Positions 50,402 to 58,842 of a stretch of 64,000 nt of DNA are shown here, piece after piece. Numbering within the stretch: the stretch's first letter is position 1; every line of letters begins with the position of its first letter. The position numbers were made by a program, and so were the translations under genes. Below the pieces are notes generated by a model, which did no database searches, had not been told where the DNA came from, and worked only from the letters and a program-made list of their open reading frames with translations. Source of the stretch: Frigidibacter sp037095735 (GTDB lineage Bacteria > Pseudomonadota > Alphaproteobacteria > Rhodobacterales > Rhodobacteraceae); NCBI RefSeq assembly GCF_037095735.1, contig NZ_JBAWKD010000003.1, positions 372,001 to 436,000 on the forward strand, written 5' to 3'.

Positions 50402-51631
50402 TCAGCCCGCCACGGTCTTCGCCCGCGGTCCGGGGCGGGTCACGGTCATCTGGGTCACGTCGCAATTGCCGCCATGGAAGGTCCCCGCGCAGGAGGTCAG
50501 GTAGAGGTTCCACATCCGCCGGAACCGGTCGTCGAAGCCAAGCCGCGCCACCTCGTCCCACCTGTCGTTGAAGGTGACATGCCAGCGGCGCAGCGTCTGC
50601 GAATAGCTTTCGCCGAATTCGCGCGATCCCGCAACGGCCAGCCCCGCGCGTTCGACCTCGCGCTTCAGCGCGCCGGGCGAGGGCAGCATGCCGCCCGGGA
50701 AGATGTGCTTCTGGATGAAATCGACGCCGCGGCGATAGATGTCGAACCGCCGGTCGGGGACGGTGATGATCTGCAGGCAGGCGGCGCGGCCCGGCTTCAG
50801 CACGCCGTGCAGCCGCTCGAAGAACACCGGCCAGTATTTCTCGCCCACCGCCTCGAACATCTCGATCGAGCCCACGCCGTCATACTGGCCGCGCTCGTCG
50901 CGATAGTCCTGCAGCTTGATCTCGACCCGGTCCGACAGGCCTGCCCGCGCGATCCGCGCCACCGCGTAATCGCGCTGCGCCTGCGAGATCGTGAGCCCGG
51001 TCACCTTCAGCCCGCGCTCGGCGGCGGCATATTCGGCAAAGCCGCCCCAGCCGCAGCCGATCTCGAGCACGTGCTCGCCGGGGCTGACCCCCATCCGGTC
51101 GACGAGGCTTGCGTATTTCGCGCGCTGGGCGGCCTCGAAGCTTTCCTGCCCGGTCTCGAACAGGGCCGATGAATAGGTCATGCTCTCGTCGAGCCAGAGG
51201 CTGTAGAACTCGTTGCCCAGATCGTAATGCGCCGCGATGTTGCGCTTGGCCTGCGCGCGGGAATTGCCGCGCAGCCAGTGGCGCAGCCCCTCGAAGGCGC
51301 GGGCCAGCCGCATGCCGGGGAAGCCGTCATAAAGCTCGTCATTGCCTGCATGGACCAGATCCATGAAGGCCATCAGGTCCGGGGTCGACCAGCCGCCCTC
51401 CATGTAGCTTTCGCAAAACCCGAGATCCCCCTCGCGGATCAGCCGCGCGAAGAGGTCGGGATCGTGGATCTCGATCTCGGCCACCGGGCCGGGGCCCTGC
51501 CCCTCGGCCCGGAAGCGGCGGCCGTCAGGCAGGGTGAAGTCGATCCGGCCATGCGGCATCCGGCGGGCCAACTGGAAGACGCTGGCGAAATAGCGCGGCA
51601 GCCCGGTCTGGCCCTCGGTCGTCGTCAGCAT
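50402..51631 (-). CDS. cfa: Cyclopropane-fatty-acyl-phospholipid synthase
   Basis: 409 residues. It methylenates unsaturated acyl chains of membrane phospholipids using SAM. The SAM-binding motif is VLEIGCGWGGFAEYAA, and SIEMFEAVGEKYWP, QIITVPDRRFDIYRRGVDF and IFPGGMLPS are typical CFA blocks. The N-terminal domain (GDLGFCESYMEGGW) matches the family. It is one base upstream of trgA, so cfa-trgA-trgB are probably co-transcribed. Confidence 0.93.
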   Translation of the reverse strand: MLTTTEGQTGLPRYFASVFQLARRMPHGRIDFTLPDGRRFRAEGQGPGPVAEIEIHDPDLFARLIREGDLGFCESYMEGGWSTPDLMAFMDLVHAGNDELYDGFPGMRLARAFEGLRHWLRGNSRAQAKRNIAAHYDLGNEFYSLWLDESMTYSSALFETGQESFEAAQRAKYASLVDRMGVSPGEHVLEIGCGWGGFAEYAAAERGLKVTGLTISQAQRDYAVARIARAGLSDRVEIKLQDYRDERGQYDGVGSIEMFEAVGEKYWPVFFERLHGVLKPGRAACLQIITVPDRRFDIYRRGVDFIQKHIFPGGMLPSPGALKREVERAGLAVAGSREFGESYSQTLRRWHVTFNDRWDEVARLGFDDRFRRMWNLYLTSCAGTFHGGNCDVTQMTVTRPGPRAKTVAG

Positions 51632-51698
51632 GGCATTCCCCTTAGGTCGTTTCAGAAAAGTTAATCAAATCCCCGGCGGGCGGTAAACCGCCGGGTCT

Positions 51699-52127
51699 CT
51701 AGCGGTGCGAAACTATCAGCACGCCGATCACGATCAGCGCGACGCCCGCCCAGGCGCGCGCCGAGAGCGCCTCGCCAAGGAAGAGCGCGGCGAAGACCGC
51801 AACCAGCACCACCGACATCTTGTCGATCGAGGCGACCTGCGCGGCGGGCCCCAGCGAGAGCGCGCGGAAGTAGCACAGCCACGAGGCGCCGGTGGCGAGG
51901 CCCGAGAGCACGAGGAACAGGCCCGCCTTGCCGGGAATGGTCGAAAGCGGCTGCCACTGGCCGCGCAGGCTGACCATCAGCGCGAGGAACGGCAGGATCA
52001 CCAGCGTGCGCAGGAAGGTGGCGTAATCCGAGGGCACGTCGCGCAGGCCGACACGCGCGAAGATCGCGGTCAGGGCGGCGAAGGCGGCAGAGAGCGCGGC
52101 CCAGAGGGGCCAGGAGAGCATGAGCAT
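51699..52127 (-). CDS. Single-repeat EamA transporter (142 aa)
   Basis: 142 residues and about five helices, that is, one EamA repeat rather than two, so it would work as a dimer. WPLWAALSAAFAALTAIFAR opens it and VLVAVFAALFLGEALSARAW closes it. AGGAG lies 8 nt before the ATG at 52127. It is transcribed toward cfa with 67 bp between. Confidence 0.83.
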   Translation of the reverse strand: MLMLSWPLWAALSAAFAALTAIFARVGLRDVPSDYATFLRTLVILPFLALMVSLRGQWQPLSTIPGKAGLFLVLSGLATGASWLCYFRALSLGPAAQVASIDKMSVVLVAVFAALFLGEALSARAWAGVALIVIGVLIVSHR

Positions 52128-52154
52128 GGGCGGGGCTCCTGTGGGAGGACGGAA

Positions 52155-52297
52155 GGGGGCGCTGCCCCCCGGCTCCTGAAGGAGCCTCCCCCCGGAGTAT
52201 TTCGGCCAAGCCGAAAGGCAAACCGCGCAGGTTCGCATTGGCGGAAATATCCCGGGGAGACGGCCCGGCGTCAGCCGGGGCGGCGGGGCGGAGCCCC
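52155..52297. repeat. Rhodobacterales-type intergenic element, copy 2
   Basis: GGGGGCGCTGCCCCC hairpin near 52155, a GGCTCC-TGAA-GGAGCC hairpin, the box CCCCCGGAGTATTTCGGCCAA (given as CCCCCGGAG then TATTTCGGCCAA) at about 52189-52209, and an inverted partner TTGGCGGAAATATCCCGGGG at 52239-52258. Reversed, that partner reads CCCCGGGATATTTCCGCCAA, one base different from copy 1 at 33025. It separates the small EamA gene from phr. Confidence 0.65.
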
Positions 52298-52307
52298 CCT
52301 TTGCGCC

Positions 52308-53717
52308 TCATTTCGACTGGTAGGCGGCCAGCGCCCGCTCGCGCCCGGCCTTCAGCTCGATCAGCGGTGCGGGGGGCGTGGCGTCGGATGAGAGCTGCCA
52401 GGACTTCGGGCAGGCCTCGAAGAAGGCGCGGGCGGTGGCGGGGGGCTGCGCCTGGCCCTCGGCCAGCCAGCGGCGGCGATAGGCGGATTTCGGGTCGAAT
52501 TTTTCGGCCTGCGAGGCAGGATTGAAGATCCGGAAGAAGGGGGCTGCATCGGGGCCGCAGCCTGCGACCCATTGCCAGCCCAGCGCATTCGAGGCCGGGT
52601 CCCAGTCGATCAGCGTCTCCTCGAACCAGCGCAGCCCCACCCGCCAGTCGGTGAGCAGGTGCTTGGTCAGGTAGGAGGCCACCACCATCCGCGCCCGGTT
52701 GTGCATGGTGCCGGTGACGAACAGCTCGCGCATCGCCGCGTCGACCAGCGGCTCGCCGGTCCGCCCGCGCCGCCAGGCTTCGGCCTCGGACGAGTCGCGC
52801 CGCCAGGGGAAGCCGTTCCAGTCCTCGCGGAAGTTGCGGGCCGAGAGGTCGGGGGCGTGATACATCAGGTGCCAGGCGAAGTCGCGCCAGGCCAGTTCCT
52901 TGAGGAAGGTCTCGGCGCCGCGCGCGCCCTCGTCCAGCGCCCGCAGGCCCGCGTGCCAGACCGTGCGTGGCGAGATCTCGCCCCAGGCGAGATTCTCGGA
53001 CAGGCCCGAGGTGCCGGCAAGGTCGATGCGGTCGCGGTCCTCGGCATAGTCCTGCAGCTTGCCGTCGAGGAAGCGGTGCAGCCGGTCGCGGGCGCGGTCT
53101 TCGCCCGGATGGGCATGCTCGGCCACGACCGCGGCGCCCCGGCGCATCGCCGCGCCGAGCGCCCAGTCCTCGAGACTGTCGCTGTCGGGCCAGCGGGCGG
53201 GCGCGGGGATGCGCGCGGGCGCGCGCAACGGCTCGGCCACGCCGCGGGCGCGCAGCGCCTTCCAGAACGGGGTGTAGACCTTGTAGAAACCGCCCTGCCC
53301 GGTCTCGATCTCCCAAGGCTCGGCCAGGGTGTGGCCGGGATGGCTGTCGACCGCGAGCCCGTCCTCGCGCAGCGCGGCCTTCACCGCGGCGTCGCGGGTC
53401 CGGGTCGGCCCGTCATAGGCGCGCGTCCAGGCGGCCGCCCCGGCCCCGGTCTCGCGCGCCAGCGCCCGCAGGACGGGCAGCGCCTCGCCCCGGCGCAGGA
53501 TCAGGCGGCTGCCCTTCTCTTCCAACCGCGAGGCGAACGCCTCGATCGCGAGGCCGAGCCGCCATTTCGGCGCCGCGCCCCAGCCCTCGACCAGCGGATC
53601 GAGGATCACCACCGGGATCACCGGCCGCCCCGTGGCACAGGCCGCCGCCAGCGCCGGGTGGTCCGACAGGCGGAAGTCGCGGCGCAGCCACAAAAGAATC
53701 GGTGCGGGGTCGGTCAT
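52308..53717 (-). CDS. phr: Deoxyribodipyrimidine photolyase
   Basis: 469 residues. It repairs UV-induced cyclobutane dimers with blue light. The N-terminal antenna domain (LLWLRRDFRLSDHPAL) and the C-terminal FAD domain are both present. Diagnostic segments are GEPLVDAAMRELFVTGTMHN, RMVVASYLTKHLLTDWR, IDWDPASNALGWQW and FFRIFNPASQAEKFDP. It is a class I CPD photolyase by these blocks. A short gap with the repeat element separates it from the EamA gene. Confidence 0.94.
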   Translation of the reverse strand: MTDPAPILLWLRRDFRLSDHPALAAACATGRPVIPVVILDPLVEGWGAAPKWRLGLAIEAFASRLEEKGSRLILRRGEALPVLRALARETGAGAAAWTRAYDGPTRTRDAAVKAALREDGLAVDSHPGHTLAEPWEIETGQGGFYKVYTPFWKALRARGVAEPLRAPARIPAPARWPDSDSLEDWALGAAMRRGAAVVAEHAHPGEDRARDRLHRFLDGKLQDYAEDRDRIDLAGTSGLSENLAWGEISPRTVWHAGLRALDEGARGAETFLKELAWRDFAWHLMYHAPDLSARNFREDWNGFPWRRDSSEAEAWRRGRTGEPLVDAAMRELFVTGTMHNRARMVVASYLTKHLLTDWRVGLRWFEETLIDWDPASNALGWQWVAGCGPDAAPFFRIFNPASQAEKFDPKSAYRRRWLAEGQAQPPATARAFFEACPKSWQLSSDATPPAPLIELKAGRERALAAYQSK

Positions 53718-54003
53718 CGGCGGGCTCCGTGGGTCGTCGGCACTGTGTGGTCGGGCAGCACGGCGGTGTCCTCACCGCCCCTCCCCGGCTCCACATCTGG
53801 CTCTACGCGGCGGCAGGGCAACCGGACCACCGCCGCATGCGGGTTTCGTCGTTGCCCGTTCTTCGGGCAATGCCGCCACGGCTTCAACCTGCGGGCCGCG
53901 GGGGGCCGGGAATCCGCTTGGCGGGGACCGGGGCGGCGATTAGCGTTCCCGTGGACCAGAAGGGATCCCGGGGCGCCGACGGCCCCGTTTCGAAAGGACA
54001 TTC

Positions 54004-55065
54004 ATGACCCGCATCTCCAAGCTCCTGGCCTCGGCCGCCGTGGTTTCCACCGGCCTGAGCGCCGCGCTTCCCGCCTTCGCCGCCGACAAGGACCTGACCG
54101 TCTTCGACTGGGCCGGGTTCGAGGAACCCTCGATCTACCAGGGCTATGTGGACAAATACGGCGACTCGCCGACCTATGCCTTCTTCGGCGACGATGACGA
54201 GGCCTTCCAGAAGGTCTCGTCCGGCTTCAAGGCCGACGTGGTCCATCCCTGCTCGTCCGCCGTGCAGAAATACCGCGACGCCGACCTGATCGAACCCTGG
54301 GACGTCTCGAAGATCGCCGCCTTCGGCGACATCGATCCGAAGTTCCTGAACTCGCCGATCTTCAAGGACGACAAGGGCGTCTGGTTCCTGCCGACCGACT
54401 GGGGCGTGTCGGCGATCGCCTATGCCAAGGCCGAGGTGCCGGAAGAGGACGTGGCCTCGCTCGACGTCTTCCTGAACCCGAAATACGAAGGCCGCATCTC
54501 GCTGCCCGACAGCGCCGACGACGTCTGGTCGCTGGCCTATCTGGCCACCGGCACCACCGACTGGACCAATGTCACCGACGAGCAGTTCAAGGCCGCCGCC
54601 GACTGGCTGCGCAAGGCCAACAAGCTGGTGCGGTCCTACTGGTCCGACCCGTCCGAGATGAGCCAGCTGATGGCCTCGGGCGAGGTGCTGGTCGCCTGGT
54701 CCTGGAACGACGGCATCGCCTATCTGAAGGATGACGGCTTCGACGTCGGCTTCCAGCGCGAGGCCAAGGAAGGCTCGTCGACCTGGTTCTGCGGCTACGT
54801 CAACATGAAGGACGGCCCCGGCTCGGAAGAGAAGGCCTATGACTTCATGAACGCCTGGCTCGCCCCCGGCTCGGCCCGCGGCCTGCTGGACGCGATCGGC
54901 TATGGCCATTCGAACAGCAAGGGCATGGCCGAGCTGCCGGCCGAGGAAGTCGCCGATGCGGGCCTTGCGCCGATCAACGCGCCGATCCTCGCGCAGACCC
55001 CGATCCCGGCCGAGCAGCGCGAAAAGCAGCTGCAGGAGTTCGAGCAGATCAAGGCCGGCTTCTGA
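54004..55065 (+). CDS. potD: Spermidine/putrescine-type substrate-binding protein (PotD-like)
   Basis: 353 residues. A Sec signal (LASAAVVSTGLSAALPAFA) is followed by a type II periplasmic binding fold with DLTVFDWAGFEEPSIYQGY, VHPCSSAVQKYRDADLIEPWD, FLPTDWGVSAIAY and VLVAWSWNDGIAYLK. AAAGGAC lies just before the ATG. No ATPase or permease is adjacent. Its most likely partner in this window is PotABC at 36.7-39.6 kb, which lacks its own binding protein. It ends in a strong terminator. Confidence 0.87.
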   Translation: MTRISKLLASAAVVSTGLSAALPAFAADKDLTVFDWAGFEEPSIYQGYVDKYGDSPTYAFFGDDDEAFQKVSSGFKADVVHPCSSAVQKYRDADLIEPWDVSKIAAFGDIDPKFLNSPIFKDDKGVWFLPTDWGVSAIAYAKAEVPEEDVASLDVFLNPKYEGRISLPDSADDVWSLAYLATGTTDWTNVTDEQFKAAADWLRKANKLVRSYWSDPSEMSQLMASGEVLVAWSWNDGIAYLKDDGFDVGFQREAKEGSSTWFCGYVNMKDGPGSEEKAYDFMNAWLAPGSARGLLDAIGYGHSNSKGMAELPAEEVADAGLAPINAPILAQTPIPAEQREKQLQEFEQIKAGF

Positions 55066-55098
55066 TCCGCGCCTGACGGCACCGACCGCCACCCGCAG

Positions 55099-55126
55099 CG
55101 CCCGCGCGATCCCGCGCGGGCGTTTT
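55099..55126 (+). terminator. Rho-independent terminator after potD
   Basis: CGCCCGCGCG-ATCC-CGCGCGGGCG is a perfect 10-bp stem with a 4-nt loop, followed by TTTT. It begins 33 nt after the potD stop. Confidence 0.85.
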
Positions 55127-55448
55127 CCGTTCGCGCCCCCCTTACCCGCGCGGCGCCCCCCTCACCGCCGCCCCGGCACGCGCTCCCGTTCGGGCCCTGC
55201 ACAGGTCCCGCCGCCCGCCGCCGGCCGGACCCGGCAGCGCTTGTTCCGACGCTGCGGAAGGCCGCGCCAGCCGCCACGCGCCATGCCCGCGCGCCGGCGC
55301 CGGCCCTGCCCCGGCGTCACCCCGCCATGGCACCGGCGTGCAAAAGCCCGCAAATCGTGCGGAGGCCGCCATAATTCCGCCCCAGCCCACCTGCGATGTC
55401 TTGACGTACCAAAGCCCCGGAAAACGGGGTGTGAGAAGGGGAAGTGCA
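55127..55448. other. 322-bp non-coding gap
   Basis: This gap lies between the potD terminator and the small membrane-protein gene. TTGACG at about 55401 could be a -35 for that gene. The hairpin CCCCG-GAAAA-CGGGG lies near 55417-55431. Nothing else is recognisable. Confidence 0.4.
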
Positions 55449-55667
55449 ATGGCCGTCGCCGAACGCATCGACTATTCCGAGTACCAGTCGCAGGCTCAGT
55501 TGCCGCGCGTTTCGGAAGAAGACGCCGACGATCTGTTCCGCCGCATGCAGGCGCAGACCCTGCGTGCCGAGAAGGCCCAGAGCCTTCCCTCGGGCTGGTG
55601 GATCCTGGGGCTTGCCCCGCTTGGTCTCAGCTTCTGGATCGGGCTGGGCATCTGGATCTTCGGCTGA
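55449..55667 (+). CDS. Small C-tail-anchored protein (72 aa)
   Basis: ATG at 55449 with AAGGGGA upstream. A soluble, acidic N-terminal part (EEDADDLFRRMQAQTLRAEK) is followed by a C-terminal transmembrane segment (ILGLAPLGLSFWIGLGIWIF). Function unknown. The protein-like composition and ribosome site make it a probable gene. It converges on the histidine kinase gene with only 12 bp between. Confidence 0.55.
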   Translation: MAVAERIDYSEYQSQAQLPRVSEEDADDLFRRMQAQTLRAEKAQSLPSGWWILGLAPLGLSFWIGLGIWIFG

Positions 55668-55679
55668 GGCCGCGCCCGC

Positions 55680-57098
55680 CTAGCGCGGGATGATCAGGTC
55701 CGCCTTCAGCCCGCCCAGCCGCTCGCTCTCGCCCAGGCGCAGGGTGCCGCCGTGGCTGCGGGCAACGTCCGCGGCAATCGCGAGACCCAGGCCCACCCCG
55801 GACCCACGGTCCTGGTTGCGCGCCGGATCGAGCCGCGCGAAGGGCCGCAGCGCCTCGTCCCGCCGTTCCCGCGGGATCCCCGGCCCGTCATCCTCGACCG
55901 AGAAGACCACCGCGCCGTCGCCGTCGGTCAGGCTCACCTCGACGCAATTGCCATAGCGCACGCCATTGCCGACGAGGTTGTCGATCGCCCGCCCCAGCGC
56001 CCCCGGACGCGCCTTCAGCGACCCGGCCACCGCCGGCATATCGCCCAGCGTCACCGGCTGGCCCGCGCGCTCGGCCCGCGCCTGAAGCGCGGTCAGGAAG
56101 GCCACCGGCTCCAGCACCTCGACCTCGCTGTCCTGCGCATCGCCCCGCGCGAAGGCAAGGAAGGCGTCGATCAGCCGCTCCATCTCGGTGATGTCGCGGG
56201 CCATCGCCAGCGTCTCTTCCTCTTCCGGCAGCATCGCCAGTTCCAGCTTCATCCGGGTCAGCGGGGTGCGCAGGTCGTGGCTGACGCCCGACAGCATCAT
56301 CGTGCGCTGTTCCATCTGCCGCTCGAGCCGCGCCCGCATGTCGAGGAAGGCCGCGCCCGCCGAGCGCACCTCGGACGCGCCAGAGGGGCGATAGGGTGTC
56401 GAGCGGCCGCGCCCAAAATCCTCGGCCGCCTGCGCAAGCCGCTTGATCGGCTTCAGCTGGTTGCGCAGGAAGATGAAGGCGATGCCGGTCATCAGCACCC
56501 CGGTGATCGCCATCAGCACGATCAGCTGGTGCGGGTTCGAGGCCGAGACCCTGCGGCGGTCGAACTCGACCAGCATCGGCCCCCATTTCGTGTCGAGACC
56601 CAGCCGCACCAGCCGGTCGCGCGACAGGTCGACCCCGCGCACCCCCTCGAGCTGCGCGCGCAGGGTCGAGATCACCGTGCGCCCCGAAATGTCCGTGGCC
56701 TCGACCTGGTCGCGGGTCGGGGTTTCGGCGGGCAGCAGCAGCGAGACGCCCGCCGCCTCTGACAGGTCGCCCGCCGCCCGAGCCGCGGTGAGCGCATCGG
56801 CCGAACCCTCGACATCGCTGAGGATCGAGGCGAGCCCGCTGACGAGGCTGCGCGTCATCTGATCGGTGACGTCCTCGTAGAGCCGCTGCACGACCATGGC
56901 GGTGATGACGATCTGCAACGCGATCACCGGCACCGCCAGAATCAGCAGCGACCGCCCGTAAAGCCCGCGCGGCAGCCAGCGCTTGATCCAGACGGGCCGC
57001 GACCGCGGCAGCGCGCGGACGATGCCGCGCCGGCGCGGGCCGCCGGGTGCGGGCGACGGGGGGTTTTCGTTCGGGCTCGGGGCTGGCAGGCTGGTCAT
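55680..57098 (-). CDS. Two-component sensor histidine kinase (EnvZ-like layout)
   Basis: 472 residues. TM1 about 48-70, a periplasmic loop to about 188, TM2 about 190-212, HAMP (RNQLKPIKRLAQAAEDFGRG), HisKA with H274 in SGVSHDLRTPLTRMK, and HATPase_c with N-box DNLVGNGVRYG, DDGPGIPRE and GSGVGLGLAIA. No response-regulator gene is adjacent: the next gene upstream is divergent and the one downstream is convergent. The partner is therefore elsewhere. The start at ATG 57098 lacks a strong ribosome site. Confidence 0.88.
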   Translation of the reverse strand: MTSLPAPSPNENPPSPAPGGPRRRGIVRALPRSRPVWIKRWLPRGLYGRSLLILAVPVIALQIVITAMVVQRLYEDVTDQMTRSLVSGLASILSDVEGSADALTAARAAGDLSEAAGVSLLLPAETPTRDQVEATDISGRTVISTLRAQLEGVRGVDLSRDRLVRLGLDTKWGPMLVEFDRRRVSASNPHQLIVLMAITGVLMTGIAFIFLRNQLKPIKRLAQAAEDFGRGRSTPYRPSGASEVRSAGAAFLDMRARLERQMEQRTMMLSGVSHDLRTPLTRMKLELAMLPEEEETLAMARDITEMERLIDAFLAFARGDAQDSEVEVLEPVAFLTALQARAERAGQPVTLGDMPAVAGSLKARPGALGRAIDNLVGNGVRYGNCVEVSLTDGDGAVVFSVEDDGPGIPRERRDEALRPFARLDPARNQDRGSGVGLGLAIAADVARSHGGTLRLGESERLGGLKADLIIPR

Positions 57099-57162
57099 GA
57101 GGGTTCCGCGGCGCGACAGGCGGCCGGGACCCAGCCTAGAGCCACCGGAGGAGAACGGAAAG

Positions 57163-58068
57163 ATGACAGCGCCGCCCGCGCCGCCCACCGGACGGATCCG
57201 GCCCGGCCTTCGGCGGGTCCTCGCCGCCAATCCCTCGGCGATGACCGGTCCGGGCACGAACAGCTACATCCTTGGCGAGGGCGAGGTCGCGGTGATCGAC
57301 CCGGGCCCGGCGGACGAGGCGCATCTGCAGGCGCTGCTTGGCGCACTTGGCCCCGGCGAGCGCGTCACCCGGATCCTCGTCACCCATGCCCATCGCGACC
57401 ATTCGGCGCTGGTGCCACGGCTGGCGGCCATGACCGGGGCCGAGGTTCTGGCCTTCGGCGACGCGCTGGCCGGGCGCAGCGCCGCGATGGCGCGGCTGGC
57501 GGCCGCCGGGCCGCTGGGGGGCGGCGAAGGCGTCGACGCGGGCTTTCGGCCCGACCGCAGCCTCGCCGACGGCGAAGAGATCGCGGGCGACGGCTGGAGC
57601 CTGACGGCACTGCACACGCCCGGGCATTTCGGCAACCACCTGTGCTTCCTCTGGGGCGACATGGCCTTCACCGGCGATCTGGTGCTGGGCTGGACGAGTT
57701 CGCTGATCTCGCCCCCCGATGGCGATCTCGGTGACTATCTTGCCGCGCTCGGCCGCCTGCAGGCGCGCGGCGCGACGCTTGGGCTCGCCGGGCATGGCGC
57801 CGACATTCCCGACCTTGGCGCCCGGATCGAGGCGCTGGCCGCCCATCGCCACGCCCGCGACCTCGAGATCCGCGCCACGCTGGCCGAGGCCCCGGGCACC
57901 GCAGCCGAGATCGCGGGCCGCGTCTACCGGGACATCGCGCCGTCCCTGCTGCCGGCGGCATCTCGCAACGTGCTGGCGCATCTCGTGGATCTGGCCGAGC
58001 GCGGGCTTGCGGCGCCCCTCGACCCGCTTGCGGCCGACGCACGCTTCGCCCTCGTGACCGGCGTTTGA
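57163..58068 (+). CDS. MBL-fold metallo-hydrolase (LACTB2-like)
   Basis: 301 residues. The metal-binding motif is THAHRDHSAL (H75, H77, D79, H80), with further ligands in HTPGHFGNHLCF and FTGDLVLGW. A C-terminal winged-helix domain (residues about 235-301) makes it LACTB2-like; such proteins are hydrolases or RNases. GGAGGAGAA lies upstream of the ATG at 57163. It is divergent from the kinase gene. The substrate is not predictable. Confidence 0.85.
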   Translation: MTAPPAPPTGRIRPGLRRVLAANPSAMTGPGTNSYILGEGEVAVIDPGPADEAHLQALLGALGPGERVTRILVTHAHRDHSALVPRLAAMTGAEVLAFGDALAGRSAAMARLAAAGPLGGGEGVDAGFRPDRSLADGEEIAGDGWSLTALHTPGHFGNHLCFLWGDMAFTGDLVLGWTSSLISPPDGDLGDYLAALGRLQARGATLGLAGHGADIPDLGARIEALAAHRHARDLEIRATLAEAPGTAAEIAGRVYRDIAPSLLPAASRNVLAHLVDLAERGLAAPLDPLAADARFALVTGV

Positions 58069-58160
58069 CGGCTCACGTAAGGGCAGCCGGGCCGGGTGTC
58101 ATTTTATCGTTTTCCCCCTCTGGACACCCCCGGAATCCGCGGCTATATCCGCCCTCGTGT

Positions 58161-58235
58161 TCCGGCGTAGCTCAGCGGTAGAGCAGTTGACTGTTAATCA
58201 ATTGGTCGTAGGTTCGATCCCTACCGCCGGAGCCA
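58161..58235 (+). tRNA. tRNA-Asn(GTT)
   Basis: A 75-nt cloverleaf with acceptor stem TCCGGCG/CGCCGGA, D-arm GCTCAGCGGTAGAGC, anticodon loop CTGTTAA (anticodon GTT), T-loop TTCGATC and encoded CCA (58233-58235). It is the probable integration target of the element that starts directly after it. Confidence 0.95.
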
Positions 58236-58272
58236 ACTAACTCAGAAAGCCAGTTGTTTTCAGTTAGTTGGC
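58232..58272. repeat. Inverted repeat at the tRNA-Asn/island junction
   Basis: GCCAACTAACT (58232-58242, sharing GCCA with the tRNA end) is exactly complementary to AGTTAGTTGGC (58262-58272) around 19 nt. It could be the core or arm sites of the integrase, or a transcript-end hairpin. Confidence 0.6.
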
Positions 58273-58560
58273 AGTGACACACCGCCCCTGTCACACAAGC
58301 AAACACCCCCTGCATCCGCGGGTCCATCATGTGACCGTGCGTGGAACTGCTCGGAGGTCCGCTTGAACCCGAGCCTTAGGGCCGCTCGGACATCGTCGGG
58401 GAAACTTCGCCTGTACGCGTAGCGACCGCCCCACTCTTCTCCGATGCACTGCAAGACCCGGAAGACACACATCCGTGCGTCTCTCCTGCGCGTGAACGTG
58501 TACCACACGGGAAACTGGATCAGCGCTTGCTTTGTCTTACCGATGAAGACGAGAGGAGAA

Positions 58561-58608
58561 TGGTGCCCAGAGCCGGAATCTAACCAGCGACACGCGGATT
58601 TTCAATCC
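58561..58608 (-). pseudogene. tRNA-Phe 3-prime fragment
   Basis: On the minus strand this reads GGATTGAAAATCCGCGTGTC, then GCTGGTTAGATTCCGGC, then TCTGGGCACCA: the anticodon loop (GAA, Phe), variable loop, T-arm, acceptor 3-prime strand and CCA of tRNA-Phe. The D-arm and 5-prime acceptor strand are missing, and the T-loop has A instead of C (GGTTAGA). Such a 3-prime half is what an element integrating into a tRNA gene leaves at its far attachment site. Confidence 0.62.
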
Positions 58609-58842
58609 TGCAATCGCATTCACTCCATGGAACGAGAAATCCGGACAACTCTCCGCCAAAGAATAATTACTCACACACTATCAGTGCCTTACTCATAGAG
58701 CGCGCCTCTCGTCAACGACTGATCTGCCTCCCTCCGACCGCAGACACTTTAACCTGGGGACAAAGTCCGATGCGATCTGGTGTCCCCATGGCGTCCCCGA
58801 TATCCTGCTCGCAAGCAGCGCGTGGCAGGGACGAGGGCAGGA

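Noticed and set aside
58260..58508. 82-residue minus-strand frame after tRNA-Asn
   Set aside because: It includes the junction inverted repeat, has no clear ribosome site and no recognisable family.
58444..58698. 84-residue plus-strand frame near the integrase
   Set aside because: Its WCPEPESNQRHADFQS segment is the familiar false translation across an antisense tRNA; it overlaps the tRNA-Phe fragment.
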